Shown: positions 45,256-54,322 of the stretch, in pieces | Position numbering within the stretch: position 1 is the first letter of the stretch | Layout of the letters: each line of letters opens with the position of its first letter | Source of the DNA: Bradyrhizobium lablabi | Lineage (GTDB): Bacteria > Pseudomonadota > Alphaproteobacteria > Rhizobiales > Xanthobacteraceae | Direction of reading: 5' to 3' | Assembly (NCBI RefSeq): GCF_018129385.1 | Contig: NZ_JAFCLN010000012.1 | Location: 62,001-126,000, forward strand | Length of the DNA stretch: 64,000 bases | Notes under the pieces: model-generated | Database searches by the model: none | Told to the model about the DNA's origin: nothing | Seen by the model: the letters and a program-made list of their open reading frames with translations, nothing else | Made by a program: the position numbers and the translations under genes

Positions 45256-46191
45256 ATGGAGCTTCGACACTTGCGCTACTTCCTGGCGGTTGCCGAGGCC
45301 GGACACCTGACGCGCGCCGCCGCGCTACTCAACATCCAGCAGCCGCCGCTCAGTCAGCAGATCAAGGCGCTGGAAAACCATCTCGACACGGTGCTGTTTC
45401 GCCGTCATGCGAAGGGCATGGCGCTCACCGAGAGCGGCGAGCTCTTCCTCGAAGAGGCCCGGCGCATCCTCGACAACGTGGCCGTCATGGAGCAGCGCAT
45501 GGCCGGCGTCGCCAAGGGCGTGCGCGGCCGTCTCGCGATTGCCTTCACGACCTCGGCGGCCGCCCATTTGTTGACGCCGCGCGTGCTGCGGGTGTTCCGC
45601 GCCCGGCATCCCGAGATCGAGCTCTCCCTCTCCGAGAACAACGCAGCCGAGATCACCGAGAAAATTGCCTCGGGCGTCCTCCATTGCGGTTTTCTGCGAG
45701 AGCCGGTGTCACGGCCGCCCGGCCTGGTGTTCCGGACCTTGTTGAGAGAACCGGTGCTGGTCGCGGCCCCGCTCGACCACCGCCTGGCGCAAAAGACTCG
45801 CGCCGGCAAGCACGCAGCCGTCACGCTGAGGGATTTCCAGGGCGAAAATCTGATCCTGGTGCGACGCTCCGGAGCGCCCGGGCTATATGCCAATCTGCTG
45901 GCGCTGTGTGCAGAACGGGGCGTCTATCCAAACGTGGTGGCCGAAGTCGAACGCATGATGACGAATCTCAACCTGGTGGCAGCGGGTGCAGGGATTTCCG
46001 TCGTTCCAGCTTCGATGCAGCACGTGCACGCGAAAACGGTGGCATATCGTCCACTCGGGAAAAGCATCCGTCTGAATGCGCCTCTGACCCTCGTGTATCG
46101 CGCCGCCGATTACACCGGCGCGACGGCGTTTTTCGTAGAGCTGGTGACGACAACCACCGCCCGCAGCGACGGCGCTCGCGAGGTATCCTAG
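45256..46191 (+). CDS. LysR family transcriptional regulator
   Basis: 311 residues. The N-terminus MELRHLRYFLAVAEAGHLTRAAALLNIQQPPLSQQIKALE is a typical LysR winged helix, followed by the two-lobed effector domain (VRGRLAIAFTTSAAAHLLTPRVLRVF). In-frame ATG codons also occur at 45250 and 45211; none has a strong ribosome binding site. It is divergent from the large protein gene at 45099 and ends five bases before the other one, so it may regulate one or both. The 150-base spacer has AT-rich repeated CGATAT motifs near 45233-45247. Confidence 0.92.
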   Translation: MELRHLRYFLAVAEAGHLTRAAALLNIQQPPLSQQIKALENHLDTVLFRRHAKGMALTESGELFLEEARRILDNVAVMEQRMAGVAKGVRGRLAIAFTTSAAAHLLTPRVLRVFRARHPEIELSLSENNAAEITEKIASGVLHCGFLREPVSRPPGLVFRTLLREPVLVAAPLDHRLAQKTRAGKHAAVTLRDFQGENLILVRRSGAPGLYANLLALCAERGVYPNVVAEVERMMTNLNLVAAGAGISVVPASMQHVHAKTVAYRPLGKSIRLNAPLTLVYRAADYTGATAFFVELVTTTTARSDGAREVS

Positions 46192-46196
46192 GGATA

Positions 46197-49100
46197 CTAC
46201 GCGATGATGTGCCAGCTTTGCGGCACCACGCCCAGCGAGGTAGCCTGAGCAATCGCGCCGTCGTTCATCTCCCACATCTGCGTGAGACCGGAGTCGTTGC
46301 GCCAGACAATATCGCTCATGCGATCGCCGTTGTAGTCGCCGACGGCGCCGACCTTCCAGTCGGTCGGGATCAGCCCGAGCTCACGGGTGCTCTGGATGGT
46401 GGCGTCATTCATGTTCCATATCTGCGCGAAGCCGTTGTCGTTACGCCACAGAATGTCGCTCATGTCGTCGCCGTTGAAATCGCCGACGCCGGCGACCTGC
46501 CAGGAGGTCGGGATCGTGCCGAGCGCAGTGGCGCTCAGGACGTTGCCACCGTCCATGTCCCAGATCTGAGCGTCGAAGGAGTCGTTGCGCCACAAAAGAT
46601 CGGACTTGCCGTCGCCGTTGAAGTCACCGGTACCGGCAAGCTCCCAGGTGTCCGGAACCACGCCGAGCGAATGGGTGTTGGCGATGGCCCCGTTATTCAT
46701 CTCCCACATCTGCACGTCGCCGTTGTCGTGGCGCCAGAGCAGGTCCGCCTGGCCGTCACCATTGAAGTCGCCGGTGCTCAGGAGATCCCAAGTCGTCGGG
46801 ATCACGCCGAGGGTGATGTTGCCCATGTTCCAGATCTGGGTGGCGCCAGCATCGTTGCGCCAGACCAGGTCCGTTATGTCGTCGCCGTTGAAGTCGCCGG
46901 TCCCTTCGAGATTCCAGTTGGTGGTCACCGGGCCGAACGAGACGGCGTCGCGGATGATGGGGCCATTCATGTGCCAGGTCTGCGGCTCGCCGGAATCTTG
47001 GCGCCACACGATGTCGCTCCTGCCGTCGCCGTTGAAATCGTTGTAGACGACAGCGAACGGGCCAGTGGCGGTCAGCACGACGTCGTTGCCGTCGCCGCCG
47101 TGGTAGCTGATCTGGAACACGTGGCCGCCGACGTTGAAGATGGCGCCTTCGGCGCGGCCTGCGAACGTACCGGTGACGGCGTCGACGCCGTCATTGTCGA
47201 TGATCTTGAAGGCCGTGCCGGCCTGGGGGATGAAGCCGTTGATGAGCGAGGCGTCGAGTGACGCCCCTGTGAGATCGACCGTGCCGGTGACATGGACCTG
47301 ATCGGCCTGACCCGCGCCTGCGCCAGCGAGTTCGACCTTGAAATGAGCGCCGCCGACCATCGTCAGATTGCCCGTCGAGAAGGTAGCCGCGGCGGTGCCG
47401 GTACCGGCCGACAACCAGCCGCCGTTCTCGACATAGACGGAGCCGACCGTGCCGTGCCCTCCGAGCGTGCCGTGCCCTCCGAGCGCGCCGCCGCCGTTCA
47501 CGGTGACCGCGGAGCTGCCGAGCGAACCATCGACCAGCAGAACGCTCCCCGCGACCGTGACGCCGTTGGCGTAGCTCTCGGTATCGGCAATGGTCCAGGT
47601 GCCGCCGCCCATTACGATAAGCGCTTCGAAATTGATGATGTCGGCGAGCTGCCCCGTGGCGTTGCCCTGCAGCGTGACCGTATCCGTGCCGGCGCCGCCA
47701 TCGATCCGGCCGGTGATGCTCTGGCCGGTGAGCAGGTTGAGCGTATCGGTGCCGCCTTCCATGTTGATGGCGCGGCCGCTGTTGCCGACGATGCTGCCGT
47801 GGTTGGTAAGGACGTCGTTGCCCTCGCCGGTCTGGATCGCCGAACCGTCACCCAAAATGAAGCGGGCATTGCCGGCGTTGTTGGCCGACGTATAGGTCAT
47901 CCCGTCCAGCGTGCCGTTGACGCCGGGATCGGCGTTGCCGTCCTGGCGCAGCACGGTGCCGTTCGGGTCGGGGATCGAGCCGTTGCCGGTGATGGTGCCG
48001 AAATTCGTGATCGCGTCGTTGTCGGCGGCCGTGCCGGTCTTGTTCTCGAAACGGATGGCGAAGCCGGACTGGCCGATAATGCTGCCGGTCGCGCCGTTGG
48101 TGACGGTCGTCGCCAGAACGCCGCTGCGGCTGTTGTCCGGGTTGGAATCGTTGTTGACGATGATGCCGAAGCTGGCGCCGCTGATCGTGCCGTCGTTGAT
48201 GATGATTCCACCGCCGATCGAGATGCCTTCGCTGCGGTTGGTGCGGCCGTTGCTGTCGAATCCGCCGGCGCCCTGTCCGTTGAGCACGCCGCCCACGCCG
48301 GAGCCGGCGATCAGCGCACCCGTATGGTTGATGATGGTGGCGCCGCCGTCGACGTCGACGCCGTCACCGTCGCCATCGACGGTGACGTAGCCGGCGCGAT
48401 CGTATCCCGGCGCATATTCGCCAAGGATGGTGCCAAAATTCTCGACGACGACGGTGGTTGCTGCGACGCCCACGGTATCGGCGCCAACGCCGGAGCCGTT
48501 GTGGCCGATAATGGTGGCGCCGGCGAAATTCTTGACGACGATGTTGGTGGCATTGACGTTGCCGACGTCGATGGCGTGCTGGGCGCCTTCGATACGGCCG
48601 TGGTTTTCGATGGTGTCGTTGGTCGCGGTGGCGGCGTTGATGCGCACGCCGCGCGACACGTCGTACTTCTGCGTGGTGGACTGATGGTTCACGTCCGGAT
48701 TGAAGACGTTGTTGGTGGCGGCGTCGTTGATCGGGCCGTTGCCGTCGATGGTGCCCCAGTTGACCAGGGTCTGGTGAGCACCCATCCGGATCGCATCACC
48801 GCTGTTGCTCTGGATCAACGCCGTGTTGTTGACGGCGGAGCCGTTGGTGATGACGCCGCCGCTGGTGAAATCGGTCGAAGGCGCGCCGGCGGCGCCGACC
48901 GGAGCATTGAGGTTGATCGCGAACGCGGCACCCGCCGGCGCCGGGCCGCCAACGCTAATGGTGGTCTCGGACCACTGCGAGATGATCTGGCCGAGGTTGG
49001 TGATGTTGACGGTCGGATTGGTCGACTGCACCTGAATGGCATCGCCGTCCAGCGACTGCACGAGGCCATTGGCGCCGATCAGGATCTCACCGCCGCCGCC

Positions 49101-49304
49101 AAGATTGGCGCGGAGCGCGCGCTGACCGGACGCGGTGTTGTTGAGCGTGCCCTGGATGTCGATCGTGGTGCTGCCGGCGGCGACGGTCGCCTGCACGGCA
49201 GTGTTGGCGGTCTGGGTGCGTGTGGTCCCGGCGAGCAGAATGTAGGTATCGGCAGCGGTGATGGAAAAGGTTGTCGAGAAACTGCCGTCGGTAATCGTCG
49301 CCAT
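46197..49304 (-). CDS. Large passenger-like beta-helix protein with six C-terminal FG-GAP-like repeats
   Basis: 1035 residues without a signal peptide. Residues 1 to about 500 are a low-complexity parallel beta-helix-type sequence rich in N, G, T and I (IVVKNFAGATIIGHNGSGVG, GSIIGQSGFAIRFENKTG). Residues about 560-750 look like autotransporter passenger repeats (NGVTVAGSVLLVDGSLGSSAV, GGALGGHGTLGGHGTVGSV). There is no C-terminal beta-barrel; instead six FG-GAP-like repeats with D(F/Y)NGDxxSD(I/L)xWRND follow and the protein ends in SWHIIA, as does the 41383 protein (NWHIIA). Export by a type I system is more likely than autotransport. Role: probably an adhesin or matrix protein. Confidence 0.85.
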   Translation of the reverse strand: MATITDGSFSTTFSITAADTYILLAGTTRTQTANTAVQATVAAGSTTIDIQGTLNNTASGQRALRANLGGGGEILIGANGLVQSLDGDAIQVQSTNPTVNITNLGQIISQWSETTISVGGPAPAGAAFAINLNAPVGAAGAPSTDFTSGGVITNGSAVNNTALIQSNSGDAIRMGAHQTLVNWGTIDGNGPINDAATNNVFNPDVNHQSTTQKYDVSRGVRINAATATNDTIENHGRIEGAQHAIDVGNVNATNIVVKNFAGATIIGHNGSGVGADTVGVAATTVVVENFGTILGEYAPGYDRAGYVTVDGDGDGVDVDGGATIINHTGALIAGSGVGGVLNGQGAGGFDSNGRTNRSEGISIGGGIIINDGTISGASFGIIVNNDSNPDNSRSGVLATTVTNGATGSIIGQSGFAIRFENKTGTAADNDAITNFGTITGNGSIPDPNGTVLRQDGNADPGVNGTLDGMTYTSANNAGNARFILGDGSAIQTGEGNDVLTNHGSIVGNSGRAINMEGGTDTLNLLTGQSITGRIDGGAGTDTVTLQGNATGQLADIINFEALIVMGGGTWTIADTESYANGVTVAGSVLLVDGSLGSSAVTVNGGGALGGHGTLGGHGTVGSVYVENGGWLSAGTGTAAATFSTGNLTMVGGAHFKVELAGAGAGQADQVHVTGTVDLTGASLDASLINGFIPQAGTAFKIIDNDGVDAVTGTFAGRAEGAIFNVGGHVFQISYHGGDGNDVVLTATGPFAVVYNDFNGDGRSDIVWRQDSGEPQTWHMNGPIIRDAVSFGPVTTNWNLEGTGDFNGDDITDLVWRNDAGATQIWNMGNITLGVIPTTWDLLSTGDFNGDGQADLLWRHDNGDVQMWEMNNGAIANTHSLGVVPDTWELAGTGDFNGDGKSDLLWRNDSFDAQIWDMDGGNVLSATALGTIPTSWQVAGVGDFNGDDMSDILWRNDNGFAQIWNMNDATIQSTRELGLIPTDWKVGAVGDYNGDRMSDIVWRNDSGLTQMWEMNDGAIAQATSLGVVPQSWHIIA

Positions 49305-49534
49305 AATCCAAACTCCCCCATCATCTCGCGCCGACCGGGCGTCGAGGTTAAGAATTACTTAACATGTTGGGCTATTCACCTTCCATGAAAGAAAGATGAC
49401 GGGACGGCAGGCGGAGCCGCAGCCTGCGGCCACCCGGTCGCATGACGACCGCAATTAGTTGTTTTTGGTAGCAAAAATCGACGACATCCCCGGCGTTTGC
49501 GGTAATATTCGGCGGCTAAAGGACCTTGGCCCAA

Positions 49535-50209
49535 GTGACCAAATCTGAACCACGATCAGCAGCCGCCGAGACCAACGAACTGCTGGCCTTCATCGCCCAG
49601 AACGAGTTGGCCGAAGGCGACAAGCTGCCTCCCGAGCGCGAATTGGCATCCGAACTCGGCATCAGCCGCCGTGCGTTGCGGCACCTCCTCACCCGGATGG
49701 AGCTTGATGGGCAGCTCTGGCGCGGACGGCGCAACGGCACCTTTCTCGGCCGCCGAACGGTCGGGCCGGTCAGCGTGGACCAGCGCATCATCAGGGGGAG
49801 TCCGGCCACCGTGCTCGAGACGCGCCTCGTCGTAGAGCCTTCGATGACCGCGATCGCGGCGGTGAAGGCCAGCGAGGCCGACCTGCTGCATATCGAGACC
49901 TGCATGCGGCGCACGGCCGAGGTCAAGAACGACGAGGACTGGATCAAGTGGGACGGTGCGTTTCACCTTGCAATCGCCAAGGCGACGCGGAACGATGTTC
50001 TCGTCGGCCTCGTCACCGCGTTCAACGAAGCGCGCTCGTCCGGCGACTGGCAGGCCTTGCGCCTTGCGACCATCACACCCGAGAAACGGCGCAAGACGAT
50101 CGCCCATCACCGCACGATCTGCGACATGCTGCGCAAGCGGTCCGCCGACGATGCCAGCCGGGCGATGCGCGATCACCTGCTGAACACGCAGCGGAATTTG
50201 TTCGAGTAG
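49535..50209 (+). CDS. GntR/FadR-type regulator with FCD domain
   Basis: 224 residues. A winged helix typical of GntR (LAEGDKLPPERELASELGISRRALRHLLTRMELDGQLWRGRRNGTFL) is followed by an all-helical FCD ligand domain (VLETRLVVEPSMTAIAAVKASEADL, FHLAIAKATRNDVL, HHRTICDML). No ATG fits; the GTG at 49535 has AAAGGA 11 bases before it, while the TTG at 49526 is closer to that site. It converges on the tripartite-tricarboxylate binding-protein gene with 2 bases between stops and is the obvious candidate regulator of that locus. Confidence 0.9.
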   Translation: MTKSEPRSAAAETNELLAFIAQNELAEGDKLPPERELASELGISRRALRHLLTRMELDGQLWRGRRNGTFLGRRTVGPVSVDQRIIRGSPATVLETRLVVEPSMTAIAAVKASEADLLHIETCMRRTAEVKNDEDWIKWDGAFHLAIAKATRNDVLVGLVTAFNEARSSGDWQALRLATITPEKRRKTIAHHRTICDMLRKRSADDASRAMRDHLLNTQRNLFE

Positions 50210-50211
50210 TC

Positions 50212-51189
50212 CTACTTGATCACGCCGAGCTCGCGCGCCCAGCGCTGCTGGGTGCTGAAATCGCGTTCCAGGAAGCGCGCGAACTCTTCCGGGGGCGTGG
50301 CCTGCGTCGCCTGGCCGAATGTCAACAGCAATTCCCGCATGCTTTGTCGCGCGAGCGCCTTCTGGACGCCGTCGTACAGGCTCGCCACGACTTCCTTGGG
50401 CGTATTGCCAGGGGCCCACAGGCCGATATAGCCGAGCACCACGAAATCCGGAAAACCGGACTCGCGCATCGTCGGCACGCCATTGAGCACAGGCGCACGT
50501 TCCGCGCCGGTCGAGGCGAGGACCTTGATCTGCTTGTTGTCGATGTAGCCGCGCGCACCGGAAATGCCGACAAAGCACAGATCGACCTGTCCGGTGATCA
50601 GGTCGCTCAGCACGGCGGCGGTGCCGCGATAGGGAATGCCCGACAGCGGCATGCCGGACTGTAGCTTGAGCAATTCGCCGGCGACGTAGGAAATGTTGCC
50701 GATGCCGGCATGGCCGAAGGTCAGGCCATTCGGCTGCGTTTTCGCAAATGATCTGAGCGCGGCGATGGAGTCGGCCGGAATGTCCTTGCGCGCAACAAGG
50801 ACAATGCCGCTGGATTCGATCAGCCCGGCTACGGGCGTAAAACCCGTCAGCGGGTCGTAGCGGACCTGTGCGGCATTGAACAACTTGTTTCCGATGTGCG
50901 ATCCCGTCGTCATCAGCAGCGTGTAGCCGTCGGGCGCGGCGCTGGCGACGGATTCGCTGCCGATGATGCCGCCGGCGCCGGACCGGTTTTCGACGACCAC
51001 CGTCGCGCCCATGATTTCCTGCATCGCCAAAGCGAGTGGACGCGCGATGGCGTCGATCGGGCCGCCCGGTGCGAACGGCACGATGATCTTGATGGTGCGG
51101 TCCGGAAACGCCGCATCGGCATTCCGCGCCCCCATGGTGAGCCCGATGAGCGTGACGACAAATGCGGATACCAAGGCCACACGACGCAT
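50212..51189 (-). CDS. Tripartite tricarboxylate transporter substrate-binding protein (Bug family)
   Basis: 325 residues with a cleavable signal (VALVSAFVVTLIGLTMGARNADA). The Bug signatures are clear: PDRTIKIIVPFAPGGPIDAIARPLA, VVVENRSGAGGIIGSESVA, and GHAGIGNISYVAGELLK. These periplasmic proteins bind carboxylates or aromatic acids. No TctA/TctB membrane genes are in the window, so it may work with a distant transporter or as a sensor. It is behind the serine hydrolase gene on the same strand and probably co-transcribed with it and the flavin monooxygenase. Confidence 0.93.
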   Translation of the reverse strand: MRRVALVSAFVVTLIGLTMGARNADAAFPDRTIKIIVPFAPGGPIDAIARPLALAMQEIMGATVVVENRSGAGGIIGSESVASAAPDGYTLLMTTGSHIGNKLFNAAQVRYDPLTGFTPVAGLIESSGIVLVARKDIPADSIAALRSFAKTQPNGLTFGHAGIGNISYVAGELLKLQSGMPLSGIPYRGTAAVLSDLITGQVDLCFVGISGARGYIDNKQIKVLASTGAERAPVLNGVPTMRESGFPDFVVLGYIGLWAPGNTPKEVVASLYDGVQKALARQSMRELLLTFGQATQATPPEEFARFLERDFSTQQRWARELGVIK

Positions 51190-51252
51190 AGCGCTTCCTT
51201 CTTCCATAACGGGCTGGCCATTGCGGCCGGATATGTCACGGTCCTCGCGCGC

Positions 51253-52389
51253 TCACTCCAGAATCGACGCATGGACGAGCGTGCTCAAAATATCCATGCG
51301 CTTGTTGTGCCACGCGTTGTCGCGGCGGCAGTTGCTGAGGAAGGCAAAGGACACGCCGCTCGCCGGATCGGCCCAGCAGTAGGACGTGCCGACGCCGCTG
51401 TGTCCGAACGTGCGGGGGTGCCCGATGGTGCCGAGGCCCGGATGACCGGATTGACCGAGGGAGAACGGGCCGAGGCCACGATGCATGGGGTAACCGGTGT
51501 AGGCGTCGGCGAGATCGCCGGTGAAGTCGCGAGTGACGTAGTCGATCATTCGCGGCGAGACGATGCGTATGGCGTTCCACACCCCGCCCTGCGCCATCAT
51601 CTGGTAAAAGACGGCCATCGCGCGCGCCGTCGCGTAACCGCCTGCGCCCGGGATTCCGGCGCGCATGAAGCGAGACGACAGCATCGGGTCGAGCGGGAAT
51701 TGCTCCGCCTGTTTGGGAGGGTACATCGCGGCTGCGCGATGATCCTCCGCCTCGGGCAGGCCCAGAAACATCTCGCCGCTGAGCCCCAGCGGCTCGATCA
51801 CGCGCTTGCGGATTTCATCGCGATAGCCGTTGCCGGTGATCGCTTCGATCAGCACGGCAACGACCCAATGGGCAGAAGTGCGATGGTAGATCGAGTTAGA
51901 TCCCGGCGGCCATTCGAGCTTGAACTCGCAAACCGTGCGGCGCAGCCGTTCGCGATCCCCGAAGCACTCTGCCGGCACTTCGGCGCCAGGAAATCCCGCC
52001 TGATGTGTGAGGAGATGCGCGAGCGTCACATCCTTCTTTTCGTGCGCCTCGAATCCGGGGACGTGCTCCGCGATCCGGTCGGAAAAGCGAAGCTTACCTT
52101 CCTCCACCAGCGTCCAAACCGCCGCTGCTGTGATGACCTTGGTGTTCGAGAAAAGCGGAAAAAGTGTTCGCTCATCGACGGCGCGCGAGGGATCGACCGT
52201 CGCATCGCCAAAGCCGCGGTAGAGCACGAGCTTGCCGTGCCGCGCCACAGCGAGTTGGGCACCCGGATGGAAACCGCCGGCGATGTGGGAAGCGACGATC
52301 TCGCAGGCGCGCTCGAGTTTCGCGGCATCGAGACCGACGGCTTGCGGACTGGCGGGCGGAATCAGGGAGTGCTTTGTCTTTTCGAGCAC
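51253..52389 (-). CDS. Serine hydrolase of the beta-lactamase/esterase family
   Basis: 378 residues. SNTK (about residue 88) is the SxxK nucleophile motif, YHRTSAHW supplies the Tyr motif, and FGHSGVGTSYCW the third motif. No signal peptide. I choose the GTG at 52389, two bases after the stop of the monooxygenase gene, so translation is likely coupled. Its position between a flavin monooxygenase and a carboxylate binding protein suggests it cleaves an ester or lactone in the same pathway. Confidence 0.88.
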   Translation of the reverse strand: MLEKTKHSLIPPASPQAVGLDAAKLERACEIVASHIAGGFHPGAQLAVARHGKLVLYRGFGDATVDPSRAVDERTLFPLFSNTKVITAAAVWTLVEEGKLRFSDRIAEHVPGFEAHEKKDVTLAHLLTHQAGFPGAEVPAECFGDRERLRRTVCEFKLEWPPGSNSIYHRTSAHWVVAVLIEAITGNGYRDEIRKRVIEPLGLSGEMFLGLPEAEDHRAAAMYPPKQAEQFPLDPMLSSRFMRAGIPGAGGYATARAMAVFYQMMAQGGVWNAIRIVSPRMIDYVTRDFTGDLADAYTGYPMHRGLGPFSLGQSGHPGLGTIGHPRTFGHSGVGTSYCWADPASGVSFAFLSNCRRDNAWHNKRMDILSTLVHASILE

Positions 52390-52391
52390 GG

Positions 52392-54011
52392 CTAGACGGC
52401 CTGCTTCAGGACGGCGCGGCCGAACATCTGTCCGAAAGCCTCGGTGAGCGCGCGCGCGGGATCGGCCGGCTTCGACGCAACGCGCCAGGCGACATATCCG
52501 TCCGGGCGGACGAGGACGGCGCCACCTTCCCCCACCCCGTAGCTGGCCATCCACGAATCCTCGGTGTCGATGACGTCTTCTCCGACAACGCGCACGTCGA
52601 TGCGCGGCAGGCCGTGCTGGCCGGCCGCGGATCGCCAGAACGCGCCGCCAGGGGCTGCCAGCAGCACGAAACCACGTCCGACGAGATCGATGGTCGAGAT
52701 CCGCTCGCCCTTGTTCTCCAGCCAGACGTGTGGTGCGCGACAGCCGGGATGCGCCGACGGCGCGTATTCGGTGACGGGATCGGCCACCTCCGGCGGCTTC
52801 GACCCGTCGGGTATGACGGCCGGCGATTGATAGCGCGCGCCGAAGATGAGGCCGCGCTCGTTGAGGAATTCCTTGCGCGGCAGCCGCGCCTCCGCCTGGC
52901 GCTTGCTGCGGTCAAAGCTCTGCATGTTGAGCAGCGTCGCGTGCACGACCTCCAGAGCGTGCGGCCGGCGTTCCGCCTCGTAGGTGTCGAGCAGCGCGAC
53001 GTCGGCCTCGCCGCGAAGCACGGCGGCGATCTTCCAGGCCAGGTTCTGGGCATCCTGCACGCCGATATTCATGCCGAAGCCGCCGCTTGGCGTGGTCTCA
53101 TGGGCGGCATCGCCGACCAGAAACACGTTGCCGCTGCGAAACCTGTCGGAGACCATGGCCGAGCAATTCCAGAAGTTGATGCCGAGGATTTCCACGGGAA
53201 GATCGGCGGCGCCGACGGCCTGGCGAACGAGCGCGATGCATCGTTCCTTCGTGAGGTTCTCCTTTGTGAAGCCGTAGGCGCTCAGGCTGTGCACCAGAAA
53301 GCCCCAGCGATCGGTGCCGTTCACGGTGAGAAACGTCGCCCGCAGCTCCGGCTGCTCGATGAGATAGAGGGCCGCCGGCCGTTCCTCGACCCACGGACTT
53401 AAGTCCGCGCGAAAGTGCACGTTCACCGAATCATAGATGTCCTTTTCGCCCGTGCGGCCGATCCCGAGCTTCCCGCGGACGAAACTGCGCGTTCCATCGG
53501 CGGCGACGACATAGCGCGCGCGGAACGGCGTCGTTGCGCCGCTTGCATTATCTTTCAAAAGACCGGTTACACCGCCGCCTTCGTGCTTGAGATCGCAGAG
53601 CTCGGTGTTGAACCTGACGCTATCAGGGGCCAACGCTTCCGCGTGACGGCGAAGCACCGGTTCCAGAAGATCCTGGGAGCAACCGCAATTGGCGACCGGC
53701 GACATCGCCCGCCCTGCCGGTGTTGCGCGCCCTGGCGTCAGACGATTGATTTCCTTGCCCGCAAGACTTTCCGCCCAAAGGATCATGCCTCCAAATCGCG
53801 CAGGCATTCCGGCTGCGCGGATGTCGTCCTCGACGCCCATCTGCCGGTACATTTCCATGGTGCGCGCGTTGATGCCGCGGGCCTTGGGTGCAACGGAGGT
53901 GCTCGGATGGCGCTCGACCACGACATGCCGGACGCCGTGCTGGGAGAGAGCGATCGAGGTCGTCAACCCAACGGGTCCGGCACCGACGACCAGGACGTCA
54001 GTCTCCAACAT
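52392..54011 (-). CDS. FAD-dependent aromatic-ring monooxygenase
   Basis: 539 residues, class A flavin monooxygenase of the phenol-hydroxylase/PheA type. The N-terminal TDVLVVGAGPVGLTTSIALS binds ADP, ARYVVAADGTRSFVRGKLGI is the DG motif, and GNVFLVGDAAHETTPSGGFGMNIGVQDA is the GD motif. The C-terminal thioredoxin-like domain follows (VVGEDVIDTEDSW). The start is MLETDVLVV at 54011. It hydroxylates an aromatic or similar ring with NAD(P)H and oxygen. It heads the minus-strand operon with the serine hydrolase and Bug protein and is divergent from another binding-protein gene. Confidence 0.92.
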   Translation of the reverse strand: MLETDVLVVGAGPVGLTTSIALSQHGVRHVVVERHPSTSVAPKARGINARTMEMYRQMGVEDDIRAAGMPARFGGMILWAESLAGKEINRLTPGRATPAGRAMSPVANCGCSQDLLEPVLRRHAEALAPDSVRFNTELCDLKHEGGGVTGLLKDNASGATTPFRARYVVAADGTRSFVRGKLGIGRTGEKDIYDSVNVHFRADLSPWVEERPAALYLIEQPELRATFLTVNGTDRWGFLVHSLSAYGFTKENLTKERCIALVRQAVGAADLPVEILGINFWNCSAMVSDRFRSGNVFLVGDAAHETTPSGGFGMNIGVQDAQNLAWKIAAVLRGEADVALLDTYEAERRPHALEVVHATLLNMQSFDRSKRQAEARLPRKEFLNERGLIFGARYQSPAVIPDGSKPPEVADPVTEYAPSAHPGCRAPHVWLENKGERISTIDLVGRGFVLLAAPGGAFWRSAAGQHGLPRIDVRVVGEDVIDTEDSWMASYGVGEGGAVLVRPDGYVAWRVASKPADPARALTEAFGQMFGRAVLKQAV

Positions 54012-54322
54012 GGCAGCCTCCCTGTTATCGCGACGTGCATCGCTTTCTAGCGTCCACGCTTGCTTTCCGGATGCGTGGCGGTTTTGCAATTGGTAGTTCT
54101 CGAAAGGAGGACGTGTCAATATTGAAAACGAATGGTTCGCTATTCGATATTGCATCGCTATAAATAGCGCGTAATTTCGGGCTAACTAGACGACAAATGG
54201 GACCTTTTACAATGAATGGTTTCACACCCCGCTCGTTTATCCTTCAATGACGCGAACGACCAATCATCACATGTCAGACGCCCTAGAATTCGAACAACGC
54301 GCAGCCGCGGTAGGAGCAGATC

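Noticed and set aside
47451..47486. Short tandem repeat GTGCCGTGCCCTCCGAGC, twice, considered as a repeat or CRISPR-like element
   Set aside because: It is the coding sequence for GGHGTL-GGHGTV in the passenger protein; two copies only and no spacers.
47292..49388. A 698-codon plus-strand frame opposite the passenger-like protein
   Set aside because: It mirrors the repetitive Gly/Thr/Val codons of the sense gene and shows no family motif.
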